A stretch of 64,000 bases of DNA from Fimbriimonas ginsengisoli Gsoil 348 (lineage in GTDB: Bacteria; Armatimonadota; Fimbriimonadia; Fimbriimonadales; Fimbriimonadaceae). Position numbers and translations under genes: made by a program. Location of the stretch: NCBI RefSeq assembly GCF_000724625.1, contig NZ_CP007139.1, positions 4,650,001 to 4,714,000 of the forward strand, in the 5' to 3' direction. The notes under the pieces are model-generated. The model was not told the origin of the DNA. It saw only the letters and a program-made list of their open reading frames with translations, and ran no database searches. The stretch's first letter is position 1. Each line of letters opens with the position of its first letter. Positions 57,003 through 64,000 of this stretch are shown here, one piece after another.

Positions 57003-57614
57003 TTAGGCCGGCCGATAAATCTTGACAACCGCCCCAGTATCGAACTGGATGAGATCTTCCAGCCTAAGGTCGAGCGGCTTGTCGAGGCCGGCGAAAATCG
57101 GTAGACCGCAGCCGAGCGCAACCGGATGCACAGCCAGGATGATCTTGTCGACCAGGTTGGCCGCGATCAGGCTCGACGCGAAGGAGGCGCCGCCATGAGC
57201 GAGGATCGGTTTACCCTCCTCTTGCTTCAGGCGTTGGATGTCCGCAGCCAGATCCGTCCCCGCCACGAGCGGGTTTCGCCAACTTTCCAGCACCGTATCG
57301 TCGATGGCCGGGCGCCCTTCTCCGTTTGCCGCCTTTATATCAGGCGCTGAGATCTTGCCACTTCTCGAGAACACGACCTTAGGGATCTCGTTCATCGGCC
57401 TTGCCATCGGTAGTGGCGAGGTAGGCCAGTAGCCAGCCATATCTTGATAGGTGCGATGCCCCATTGCATGGAGGCCCGCCTGCCCCAGCAACTCGATAAG
57501 CCACGTTCGGCTTGCTTCACTAGAAGAACGGAAGACCCAGTCGAGCTCCCCGTTCGGTCCGGCAACATACCCGTCGATCGACATCGACATCTTCAGAATC
57601 AGTTCTCTACTCAT
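57003..57614 (-). CDS. Dihydrofolate-reductase-like (RibD C-terminal family) protein
   Basis: From ATG 57614 the 203-residue product begins MSRELILKMSMSIDGYVAGP, the classic opening of stand-alone RibD-C proteins. AMGHRTYQDMAGYW, ILAHGGASFASSLIAANLVD and LGCGLPIF form the NADPH-binding fold. These soil-bacterial proteins are presumed reductases; the substrates are unknown. Related remnants occur at 55097. ATG 57683 would add 23 non-conserved residues. Confidence 0.87.
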   Translation of the reverse strand: MSRELILKMSMSIDGYVAGPNGELDWVFRSSSEASRTWLIELLGQAGLHAMGHRTYQDMAGYWPTSPLPMARPMNEIPKVVFSRSGKISAPDIKAANGEGRPAIDDTVLESWRNPLVAGTDLAADIQRLKQEEGKPILAHGGASFASSLIAANLVDKIILAVHPVALGCGLPIFAGLDKPLDLRLEDLIQFDTGAVVKIYRPA

Positions 57615-57748
57615 GATCGAAGCTTGGTCGAACCAGTCGATTGGAAATCGACAGCAGGCTCTACGAAAACCGAGATTTTTCAAAATCCCTTTGGGCTGTC
57701 TCCGCGGCTACCATATGACCTAGAATGGGTGGAGGGCTTTCAACCACT

Positions 57749-58264
57749 ATGGAACGAAATACAGAGGATCATCCGATCGCCGCGCCCAGCAGGAAGCAGT
57801 TGCTGCTGGCACGCCTCTCCTTCGTCCGGCGAGAGCTGAACGAAATACTGCGGCATCTAAGAGACGACCAGCTCAGCTATGCGCCCGGAGCTGGGGTTCG
57901 ACCCACTTTCGATCAGTTTCTCGAAATCGGGATGAACGAAGTGATGGCCGTGGCGCTCCTTCGCGATGGCAAGACTCTCACCCACGCCGAAGCAGAGGCG
58001 CAACTGTCGCATGAGCCAACCGTGGCTTCCTACCGAAAGATGCTGGAGGACGTTCGCGCCGACACTGTGGCGTATATCGAGACGCTCTCCGAAGAGGATT
58101 TAGCCGAGCCGGTCGAGGCATCCAATCCTTGGTATGCCTCTTTCGGCATGAAAGCCGTGCCACGCTACGATGCCCTCACGAGCGTCGCGCTACACGAGTC
58201 TTATCATGTCGCGCAGCTCATCACATATGCCTGGGCGCGCGGCGACGATCCTTATGATTGGTAG
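57749..58264 (+). CDS. DinB family protein
   Basis: From ATG 57749 (or 57725) the ~171-residue product has the DinB four-helix layout. It has KQLLLARLSFVRRELNEILRH, FLEIGMNEVMAVALLRDG and a C-terminal ALHESYHVAQLITYAWARG with the H-x-x-x-H type metal histidines. The first metal His of typical DinB proteins is not obvious. It is divergent from the RibD-like gene. Confidence 0.82.
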   Translation: MERNTEDHPIAAPSRKQLLLARLSFVRRELNEILRHLRDDQLSYAPGAGVRPTFDQFLEIGMNEVMAVALLRDGKTLTHAEAEAQLSHEPTVASYRKMLEDVRADTVAYIETLSEEDLAEPVEASNPWYASFGMKAVPRYDALTSVALHESYHVAQLITYAWARGDDPYDW

Positions 58265-58328
58265 CGCGAAAAGCTCATGGGCCGTCCATCATTTAGATCA
58301 TGAAAGCTTGGCCGAAGGCGGTTCCTAT

Positions 58329-59600
58329 TTGGTGAAGTCCCCTTCGGCTGCGCTTAGGCTGCTTTGCGCGATTCCGTTTTTGGTTGGCGCCTTTGGTTGG
58401 GGTGAGCGACAAGGAGTACCGCCCGAGAACCGGAGCGGTAAGACCGGCGACCCGATCTCGCGGCTGGCTAAGGAGATCGACTCGAAAGCGCGAACCCTCG
58501 CTTACGAACCTAGCCATGGGTATCTCCGGGCGCTACTGAGCGAGCTTCATATCGACCCCGTTTCGCAGGTGCTGGTCTTCTCAAAAACCAGCTTTCAATC
58601 CGCTTTTATCGATCCGAGTACGCCACGTGCGATCTACTTCGACGGCAATTGTTACGTCGGCTGGATTCCCGGGGCGCCGAATATTGAAATCATTACCGTC
58701 GATCCCGAGCTTGGCCCGCAGTTCTACACGTTGGCAAACCGGAGGACGGCGATGCCCCGTTTCGTAAAACAGACGGACGATTGCTTTTCTTGCCACGACT
58801 CCCCGATGACACACAACCTCCCGGGTCTGCTGACACGGTCGGTGTACGCTGCCCCAGACGGTCGGCTCCTCACGGCAGCCGGTTCCTATGTAACAACCTC
58901 GGTCAGCCCGATATCGGAGCGTTGGGGAGGGTGGTATGTGACCGGCAAAAGCGGATCCCAACTTCACATGGGAAACGAACCTGCCCGCGGCCCCGAGGCG
59001 AACCCAACACAAGATCGCCGGCGCGGAACGAACGTCACCGATCTCAGCCGCTATTTCGATACGAGCACGTATCTGACGCCGCATTCCGACATCGTTTCGC
59101 TCATGGTGCTCGAGCAACAAACGACGATCACAAACTGTATTAACCAAGCTGCGCAATCGACCCGCGCGGCGCTTAAGTACGCGGCCGACATGCTTGCGCT
59201 GGGTTGGGAGCGGGACCATATCGACGCTGGAACGATCGAGCGAGTCAACCACGCTTGCGAGCCGTTGGTTCGCGCGCTGCTAGGGGCCGACGAGCCCGCT
59301 CTGACTTCCCCGCTGATCCCATCCAACGGATTCTCTAAGAAGTTCTCCCTAAGTGCGCCACCCGACCCGCAAGGCCGCCGACTCAGCGACCTGGATCTCA
59401 AGACGCGGATCCTGCGTTATCCCTGCAATCCAATGATCTATTGCACCGGGTTCCGTGGCTTGCCAACGCCGGCTCGAGACCACGTGCTTCGCCGCCTGCG
59501 TGAGGTCCTCTCCGGCAAAGACACATCCGTCCAATTGCCCGGCGTTACCTCGGAAAGCCGCGCCGCCGCCCTTGCCATCTTGGACGCGACCGTTCACTGA
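58329..59600 (+). CDS. Exported protein with one CxxCH haem-binding-type motif
   Basis: From a TTG at 58329 or GTG at 58332 the ~423-residue product has a signal sequence (LRLLCAIPFLVGAFGWG). It has a conserved core: SQVLVFSKTSFQSAFIDPST, RAIYFDGNCYVGWIPG, DDCFSCHDSPMTHNLPGLL (near 155-173) and SERWGGWYVTGKSGSQLHMG. This pattern recurs in uncharacterised exported proteins of soil bacteria. The single CxxCH suggests covalent haem c but gives no reaction. AAGG lies about 9 nt before the TTG. Confidence 0.75.
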   Translation: MVKSPSAALRLLCAIPFLVGAFGWGERQGVPPENRSGKTGDPISRLAKEIDSKARTLAYEPSHGYLRALLSELHIDPVSQVLVFSKTSFQSAFIDPSTPRAIYFDGNCYVGWIPGAPNIEIITVDPELGPQFYTLANRRTAMPRFVKQTDDCFSCHDSPMTHNLPGLLTRSVYAAPDGRLLTAAGSYVTTSVSPISERWGGWYVTGKSGSQLHMGNEPARGPEANPTQDRRRGTNVTDLSRYFDTSTYLTPHSDIVSLMVLEQQTTITNCINQAAQSTRAALKYAADMLALGWERDHIDAGTIERVNHACEPLVRALLGADEPALTSPLIPSNGFSKKFSLSAPPDPQGRRLSDLDLKTRILRYPCNPMIYCTGFRGLPTPARDHVLRRLREVLSGKDTSVQLPGVTSESRAAALAILDATVH

Positions 59601-59617
59601 GATAATGAGGTCGCTCC

Positions 59618-60163
59618 ATGATTCGAACACTCGCCCTAATTGTTCTAACCATACTTTCGATGTCGTCCTGTACGCATTCTCAATCCTTTTATGCCATTTC
59701 AGGATTAGGGACCATCCCACTCTCAGGGATGCAAGGAGAGATATCTTGGGCAGACGGGCAACCGGCCAGTTCAAGTGGTGAGATTCGCGGAGAATCGTCG
59801 GAACGTCTGCTTACCCTCATCTTTCTGACACCCATGGCAAGAGGAAATGGCAGCCGAGGTGGCGACTCTGACACGGGTGGATCGTTGGCAACATTCGAGC
59901 TTGCGAACGGGATTTTTCCTGACAATGTGGACGCTAGAGTCGAGTGGGATAAGCGGGCCGACGTCGTCAAGATCGACGGTAATGAATTCGATCGTTCGAA
60001 GGGAACACTTTTCGTAATCGTGAAATCTCCAAGATCTCTTGGGAAAGTCTGGCAGTTGACATCGCCATCTGGGATTACAGATGCGAAAGAGTTACTGGCG
60101 CATGCCAAGGCGGAACTTCAGGACGTAGAAGCCGTTCAGGACGCTTCATTAGACCTGAGTTGA
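59618..60163 (+). CDS. Lipoprotein of unknown function
   Basis: The 181-residue product begins MIRTLALIVLTILSMSSCTH, a lipoprotein signal with lipobox SMSSC. The mature part has low cysteine content, no recognised domain, and segments FELANGIFPDNVDARVEWDK and KGTLFVIVKSPRSLGKVWQL. It follows the CxxCH protein by 17 nt and may be co-transcribed. Confidence 0.7.
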   Translation: MIRTLALIVLTILSMSSCTHSQSFYAISGLGTIPLSGMQGEISWADGQPASSSGEIRGESSERLLTLIFLTPMARGNGSRGGDSDTGGSLATFELANGIFPDNVDARVEWDKRADVVKIDGNEFDRSKGTLFVIVKSPRSLGKVWQLTSPSGITDAKELLAHAKAELQDVEAVQDASLDLS

Positions 60164-60268
60164 AGTTCGGCTTATCCTAAAATTCTTCCCTGCCATCTCG
60201 ACGCCGCTAAAACTTAGGTGCACCGAGGGGAGCTCCGGGAACTTAGTAGGATGGCCAGGCAAGGCATC

Positions 60269-60413
60269 ATGAGACTCCTACTGACCTCCTTCGGTATCAG
60301 CAAACGCGAGCATCCACGAGGCGCTAGCCGACCAGACGGCGATCAAGGTCGTCAATGGAACCGTGGAAGTCGTTTCAGAAGGACACTGGAAGCTGCTTTC
60401 ACCGACGAGTTGA
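60269..60413 (+). pseudogene. Remnant of an S51 peptidase paralogue (internal deletion and frameshift)
   Basis: The 5' piece reads MRLLLTSFGIS; after removal of one A it continues as NASIHEALADQ, the usual S51 opening. The sequence then jumps directly to TAIKVVNGTVEVVSEGHWKL followed by LSPTS and a stop, which matches the last residues of the intact gene at 44896-45570. About 170 codons, including the active-site serine, are missing. Confidence 0.8.
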
Positions 60414-60446
60414 AGACTCTACGTGCGGTCATCTCGCAGTTTCACC

Positions 60447-60932
60447 CTATCCGACGTACACCTCCTCATCACCCCAGCAGGTCTGGAGAAAATCTATTTG
60501 GCCGGTGTGGAGGGTGGCGTGCCAGCCGGGGAGCTTCATGAGCCAAGTCATCGGCATGGACCAGCCTTGACCGGATTCCAGGGTGGAGGCGACGTCTTCG
60601 GGGGTGAGGGAATCTAGGGCGGCGAGGACCTCGTCGGCGCCTTTCCGGAAGATCGTTTCGACTTCCTCACGGCTCGTAACGGCGACTTCCTCCGCCTTTC
60701 TCTGCGCAAGCCACTCCGTCAGGTTCTCGGGCATCGGCAGCTTGCGATCCCGGATCATCTGAGCGAACCGGCCGTAATAAAGGGCGGTGTGCGCGGCGAC
60801 CCGGAGAGCTGACTTCGCCGTTGGAGCCGGCGTCCAGGTCAACTTGTCATCCGGAACGTGGGAGAAGTTCCTTAGGAACGTCTCCATTTCCTGCACTGCG
60901 CTTTTTTTGCATGAGGCAACGATGTCTTCCAT
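60447..60932 (-). CDS. DinB family protein
   Basis: The 161-residue DinB protein has NFSHVPDDKLTWTPAPTAKS (the common W-x-P entry), VAAHTALYYGRFAQMIRD with the first metal His, and MPMTWLMKLPGWHATLHTGQ with the C-terminal H-x-x-x-H pair. The third DinB in the window, it keeps all expected metal histidines and is the best candidate for an active enzyme or thiol transferase. Confidence 0.88.
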   Translation of the reverse strand: MEDIVASCKKSAVQEMETFLRNFSHVPDDKLTWTPAPTAKSALRVAAHTALYYGRFAQMIRDRKLPMPENLTEWLAQRKAEEVAVTSREEVETIFRKGADEVLAALDSLTPEDVASTLESGQGWSMPMTWLMKLPGWHATLHTGQIDFLQTCWGDEEVYVG

Positions 60933-61168
60933 TTTCGTAATCCTACCGGTTCAGACGCTCCAAATCGGCAAAGCGCAGTATGAGTTGGTTGCCGAAATCG
61001 ATAACAAAAAGGTGCTTTACGGCCGAGGATTCACTGGACTCTGCAGCAATTGGTGAGCCATCTGGCGATCAATAAAACAGTGGGTCGCCAAGTGGTTGTC
61101 GAATATGGACCGTGCCGCTCGACCATATGCAAACGGCCCAACCGCGAGCCGTTATCGGAGAAGACACG

Positions 61169-61504
61169 ATGAACTATTTGGTAGCCATTCACCACCGCGA
61201 CGACTACGACCCGACCGTCGAAGACGAAGCGATGCACCGCGACATCGACATCCTCAACGACGAGATGGTAGCTGCGGGAGTCAGGGTCTTCGTGGGCGGG
61301 CTGCACCTCGCAAGCCGCGCGAAATCGCTACGCGCCCAGTCTGGTGGCAAAGTGAGCGTCACCGATGGTCCGTACCTGGAGACCAAGGAACACATCGGTG
61401 GGTTCTGGGTGCTCCAAGCCGCCAACATGGACGAAGCGCTCGAGTGGGGCCGCAAGGCCGTAATCGCCTGCCGGGCCCCGGTCGAAGTCCGCCAGTTTCA
61501 TTGA
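61169..61504 (+). CDS. YCII-related protein
   Basis: From ATG 61169 the 111-residue product begins MNYLVAIHHRDDYDPTVEDE and has the family motif VTDGPYLETKEHIGGFWVLQ. These dimeric alpha+beta-barrel proteins are often found with ECF sigma factors and are of unknown catalytic role. GGAGA lies 7 nt before the ATG. An upstream ATG (61112) is not needed. Confidence 0.9.
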   Translation: MNYLVAIHHRDDYDPTVEDEAMHRDIDILNDEMVAAGVRVFVGGLHLASRAKSLRAQSGGKVSVTDGPYLETKEHIGGFWVLQAANMDEALEWGRKAVIACRAPVEVRQFH

Positions 61505-61686
61505 GGCGGAATCGCGCTGAGGGTGTCCCAAGCGGCCGGACGAACACCGCTTCGGCAATAAGGCGAGCCTGCACCATTCGGTGGCTGGCTAGTGGATGGG
61601 GCGGCGAAATTCTCTCACGATCATGTAGATCAACGAAGACCTAACCGGCTCGAGACGCTTCGTACGGACCTGACAAGCGGGCAGAT

Positions 61687-62352
61687 CTACCCGTTTCGCT
61701 TAACCATCTCCGCGATCCAGATCGGGGCGTAAGGAGAGACGCACCCCTTCGAAACCGGATAGTCGCGGAAGGCGCCCAGTTTCTCGCCGATTGCGATCGC
61801 GCGGGAACGGTGCTCCGGGAATTTGATGCCGATCTCCGCCAGGCAGTAGTTCATCGTCCATTGAACCGTCGAAGGGGCGCTCCCCATCTCGGCTTCGATA
61901 CGATCCAACAGGCCGGGAAGATCTAACCCCTCGGGGTCCTTGATGACCCTTTCGGTGGTCAGGCTCCAACCCATACGGGCGGCAATTTCGTGGTCGGAGT
62001 CCATCCACCGCTGACGCTGCGCCTCCTTTTGCGGGTGGAGCTTGATGATGTTCGTCGCCAGCCAATCGGCCACCTGATAATAGGTGACGGCTTCGATCAT
62101 TCGGTCGAGGTCATCGACCGACAGCGTTTTCGGCTTGACGATCAGGGTCGCCAGTAGCATCGCGTCGATGTTGCCGCTCGCCCATAGCTTAGCGGCGAGG
62201 TCCGGGTCTACTTTGATCTGCTTGGCCATAGCGCGCAAGTCGGCGGTTTTGACGCCAAAGTAGTTGTCGCCGGCACCGCGCTTTGCGTTGTACGCCCGCA
62301 CCTGTTCATTGCCAAGCGCCTGCAACTGGGCCATCACTTCCTCATACGTCAT
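61687..62352 (-). CDS. DNA alkylation repair enzyme-like protein (AlkD/HEAT family)
   Basis: The 221-residue helical-repeat protein begins MTYEEVMAQLQALGNEQVRA. It has NYFGVKTADLRAMAKQIK and YQVADWLATNIIK, as in AlkD-like proteins that excise alkylated purines. Its closest style is the uncharacterised branch with SPYAPIWIAEMVKR at the end, so glycosylase activity is not assured. It is monocistronic. Confidence 0.85.
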   Translation of the reverse strand: MTYEEVMAQLQALGNEQVRAYNAKRGAGDNYFGVKTADLRAMAKQIKVDPDLAAKLWASGNIDAMLLATLIVKPKTLSVDDLDRMIEAVTYYQVADWLATNIIKLHPQKEAQRQRWMDSDHEIAARMGWSLTTERVIKDPEGLDLPGLLDRIEAEMGSAPSTVQWTMNYCLAEIGIKFPEHRSRAIAIGEKLGAFRDYPVSKGCVSPYAPIWIAEMVKRNG

Positions 62353-62555
62353 GGCGCGATTGTATCAAAACTTCTCGCTTCCTGCCGTCGCTTGTAGCGC
62401 GCTGTTGGGGCACAGGCGACTCCGGATGGCTCCGAAAAGTCCGTTCTTTCTCCCGACCTTTGAAGTCGAGCTGCCGGTCGATATGGGCCACGTCTTGCAG
62501 ATCTCCGAGAGCCGGCATCGGGGTGGCATGAACCCGCTGACCCAGCCCTCGCCAG

Positions 62556-63401
62556 TTAGAGACTTAGTTGGCTAATCCGCTCCGCCAGGCTCGCGGCGCC
62601 AATCTCTCGCAGAACTGCGGCCCCCCTGAGCCAATCCGGCGGTCCGTCTGGGAGCACCACCGGCACTTCCGGCCGCATCGTAACGACTTCTCGAAAAGTT
62701 AGGGCAAGTTTTGAGTCCTCGGTATCGCCCCAGGCTTCGACGATCCGGTCCAAGGTGCCGTAACGGAGGAGCAGGGACGATGCGGCCTTGGGACCGACGC
62801 CGCGAATCCCCGGAATCTTGTCGGAAGCGTCTCCGCTGAGCGCCTTAAAGTCTGGAACCTGCTCGGGAAGGACGCCCATCCGTTCCACGACCTCGCGAGG
62901 TCCGATTCGGCTCAGCTCGCGCGTTCCCCGTTGGGCGGCGAGAACGAAGATCTCTTCACAGACGAGCTGGTAGGCGTCGCGGTCGGTGGTAAAGAGGAGG
63001 GCACTTCCCCCTTGAGCCACTTCGCTCCTTGCCGCGGCGGCCATGATGTCGTCGGCTTCGAACCCGGCCGCCTTTCCAACTCCGAAACCGAATGGCCGGC
63101 AGAGGTCGGGCAAGCGGTTGATCTGCTCGACGATTTCCGGGTCGAAGATGCGCCCACCTTGATACGGCGGCCACAGGCGGTTGCGATAAGTGTCGACGCC
63201 GAGCGTGTCCCAGGCAACGAAGATTCCGCGAGCTGGCACTTCGCTCCAGACTCGGCTGAGCATGCTGAAGAAGCCGACGATCGCGTTGATTGGACGGCCG
63301 CCCTCCCCTTTAACGCTCTTAGGCGTCGAATGATAGGCGCGGTGGGCGAGATTGTCGCCATCGACGATCAGGAGCGGCTTGCGGAGCACGGTTAGGATCA
63401 T
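62556..63401 (-). CDS. Stand-alone 5'-3' exonuclease (PolA N-terminal domain type)
   Basis: From ATG 63401 the 281-residue product begins MILTVLRKPLLIVDGDNLAH. The FEN/PIN active site is present: DGDN, FVAWD, FEADDIMAAAA, FTTDRDAYQLV with its acidic pair, and the helix-hairpin-helix GDASDKIPGIRGVGPKAAS. It removes RNA primers or flaps. It is separate from a DNA polymerase I domain; PolA is not in this window. It is divergent from the last gene. Confidence 0.92.
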   Translation of the reverse strand: MILTVLRKPLLIVDGDNLAHRAYHSTPKSVKGEGGRPINAIVGFFSMLSRVWSEVPARGIFVAWDTLGVDTYRNRLWPPYQGGRIFDPEIVEQINRLPDLCRPFGFGVGKAAGFEADDIMAAAARSEVAQGGSALLFTTDRDAYQLVCEEIFVLAAQRGTRELSRIGPREVVERMGVLPEQVPDFKALSGDASDKIPGIRGVGPKAASSLLLRYGTLDRIVEAWGDTEDSKLALTFREVVTMRPEVPVVLPDGPPDWLRGAAVLREIGAASLAERISQLSL

Positions 63402-63460
63402 GGCAGAGGGTCCACCAAGACTTTCACCGATCTGATCAGGCAAGCTGAGACCGAGCCTCT

Positions 63461-63901
63461 ATGAGAAAATTCATTGTGACCACTATCGCCGTCTGCCTCG
63501 CCTGCCTTGGCTCCGCCCAAAGTCCGGCAGAGTTTGTAAAGCAGGTTCGAGAGGTCGACTTCCGGTTTATGCAGTGCCTCGCCAACGGAGATCATAAGAC
63601 CCTGGACGAGATCCTCGATAAGAACGCGGTGATCGTAAGCTCGGCGGGAAAGGTGGGTCCCCGCGATCATATGATCAATGCGGTTCGAACCGGGATAACT
63701 CGAGTGACGTGGAACGCCATCGAGCATGAGGCGGTGTATCTCCACGGGGAAACCGCCGTGGTCAGCGAAAAGCTGCACTCACGCGGACTCTCCCGCGGCG
63801 AAAAAATCGACACGTGGCTACAGATCCTCCGGGTCTACATGCACAAAGAAGGTAAGTGGCGGTTGATAAGCTACCAATCCACCCGCATCCTCCCGTCGTA
63901 G
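63461..63901 (+). CDS. Exported SnoaL/DUF4440-like protein
   Basis: The 146-residue product has a signal peptide (MRKFIVTTIAVCLACLGSAQ). A DUF4440-type NTF2-like fold follows (VDFRFMQCLANGDHKTLDEILDKNAVIVSS, EKIDTWLQILRVYMHKEGKWRLISYQST). Cone-shaped folds like this bind small ligands or form dimers; the function is unknown. It is similar in type to the exported protein at 16576. Confidence 0.82.
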   Translation: MRKFIVTTIAVCLACLGSAQSPAEFVKQVREVDFRFMQCLANGDHKTLDEILDKNAVIVSSAGKVGPRDHMINAVRTGITRVTWNAIEHEAVYLHGETAVVSEKLHSRGLSRGEKIDTWLQILRVYMHKEGKWRLISYQSTRILPS

Positions 63902-63949
63902 CCGACTGTGCCAAGTGAGGGTGCAAGGGTTGCGACCATCGAAACCTTG

Positions 63950-64000
63950 CTAGTCGCTTATCGAGAACCGGATGATCTGTCCGTTCTTGTCGTACACGCA
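63950..64000 (-). CDS. C-terminal end of a gene running in from the right edge
   Basis: The minus strand reads CVYDKNGQIIRFSISD and then TAG at 63950-63952. It is open to the window edge. The YDKNGQIIRF phrase is typical of a protein tail, but no family can be named from 16 residues. Confidence 0.4.
   Translation of the reverse strand, partial: CVYDKNGQIIRFSISD

Noticed and set aside
60927-61056. Short plus-strand frame ending KVLYGRGFTGLCSNW
   Set aside because: It overlaps the DinB start region, has no own start signal, and the match to any family is not convincing; possibly a remnant.
63923-63950. GCAAGG...CCTTGC hairpin near the right edge
   Set aside because: Short, imperfect and without a U-tract; too weak to call a terminator.

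Overview
The window is about 60% GC, densely coded on both strands, and chromosomal. It carries core housekeeping genes (carB half, nadE, infC-rpmI-rplT, murA-mreB, two tRNAs). No phage, plasmid, transposase or CRISPR locus was recognised. The general style fits a soil- or rhizosphere-type Gram-negative-like bacterium of the Armatimonadota (Fimbriimonas-like). That style includes many secreted or lipoprotein genes, a sedolisin with FN3 repeats, plant-polysaccharide enzymes, small DinB/YCII/RibD-like families and abundant palindromic intergenic repeats. The phylum is an inference from gene content, not a database match.

Layout. 1-3.3 kb: edge of a membrane-anchored protein, a stand-alone C-terminal half of carbamoyl-phosphate synthase large subunit with an unusual insertion, NAD synthetase and a small membrane protein ending in a perfect bidirectional hairpin. 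3.3-4.7 kb: infC-rpmI-rplT operon; infC appears to start at AUA and overlaps rpmI by 134 nt. 4.9-11 kb: a FadN-type beta-oxidation enzyme, an MFS exporter, a GH127 beta-L-arabinofuranosidase and an NifU-like protein. 11-14.7 kb (minus): exported protein, mreB, murA, HNH nuclease. 15-23 kb (minus): LamG lipoprotein, exported DUF4440-like protein, then deacetylase, nucleoside-type ABC ATPase, two permeases, tandem PTPS and SDR, which look like one transcription unit. 23-26.6 kb: a 1140-residue GH18 / deacetylase / GT2 fusion. 26.7 kb: tRNA-Arg(UCG) followed by the tail of a decayed GNAT gene.

27-32 kb holds a liv (branched-chain amino acid) ABC cluster with binding protein, two permeases and LivG but no LivF. 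32-36.8 kb has a TPR membrane protein, an aspartyl protease with PDZ, a BMP-type binding lipoprotein that may serve the transporter at 19-22 kb, a CPC-motif thioredoxin-like protein and a zinc-ribbon-like protein. 36.8-43.5 kb has a penicillin-acylase-family hydrolase, tRNA-Glu(CUC), a two-domain CE1-type esterase and an M48 protease. 43.6-48 kb has a DinB gene overlapping an AraC-type regulator (possible frameshift of a fusion), an S51 peptidase, small unknown genes and an S33 hydrolase. 48-53 kb has a sedolisin and a Pro-rich outer-membrane protein. 53-64 kb is a patchwork of small enzymes (GNAT, DUF1801, three hydrolase/isomerase genes, RibD-like, DinB x2, YCII, AlkD-like, 5'-3' exonuclease) mixed with gene remnants.

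The less ordinary signals are three interspersed-repeat families. The first is heptamer/octamer-armed palindromes around a GGTAATGCC...AAGCTA core. The second is a ~108-nt pair of homologous leader-like elements at 14.8 and 17.1 kb. The third is arrays of short hairpins at 27.4 and 34.3 kb. Other notable signals are the AUA start of infC, the split and interrupted CarB, the operon joining a nucleoside-type transporter to pterin-type enzymes, the three-catalytic-domain polysaccharide protein and several decaying paralogues.
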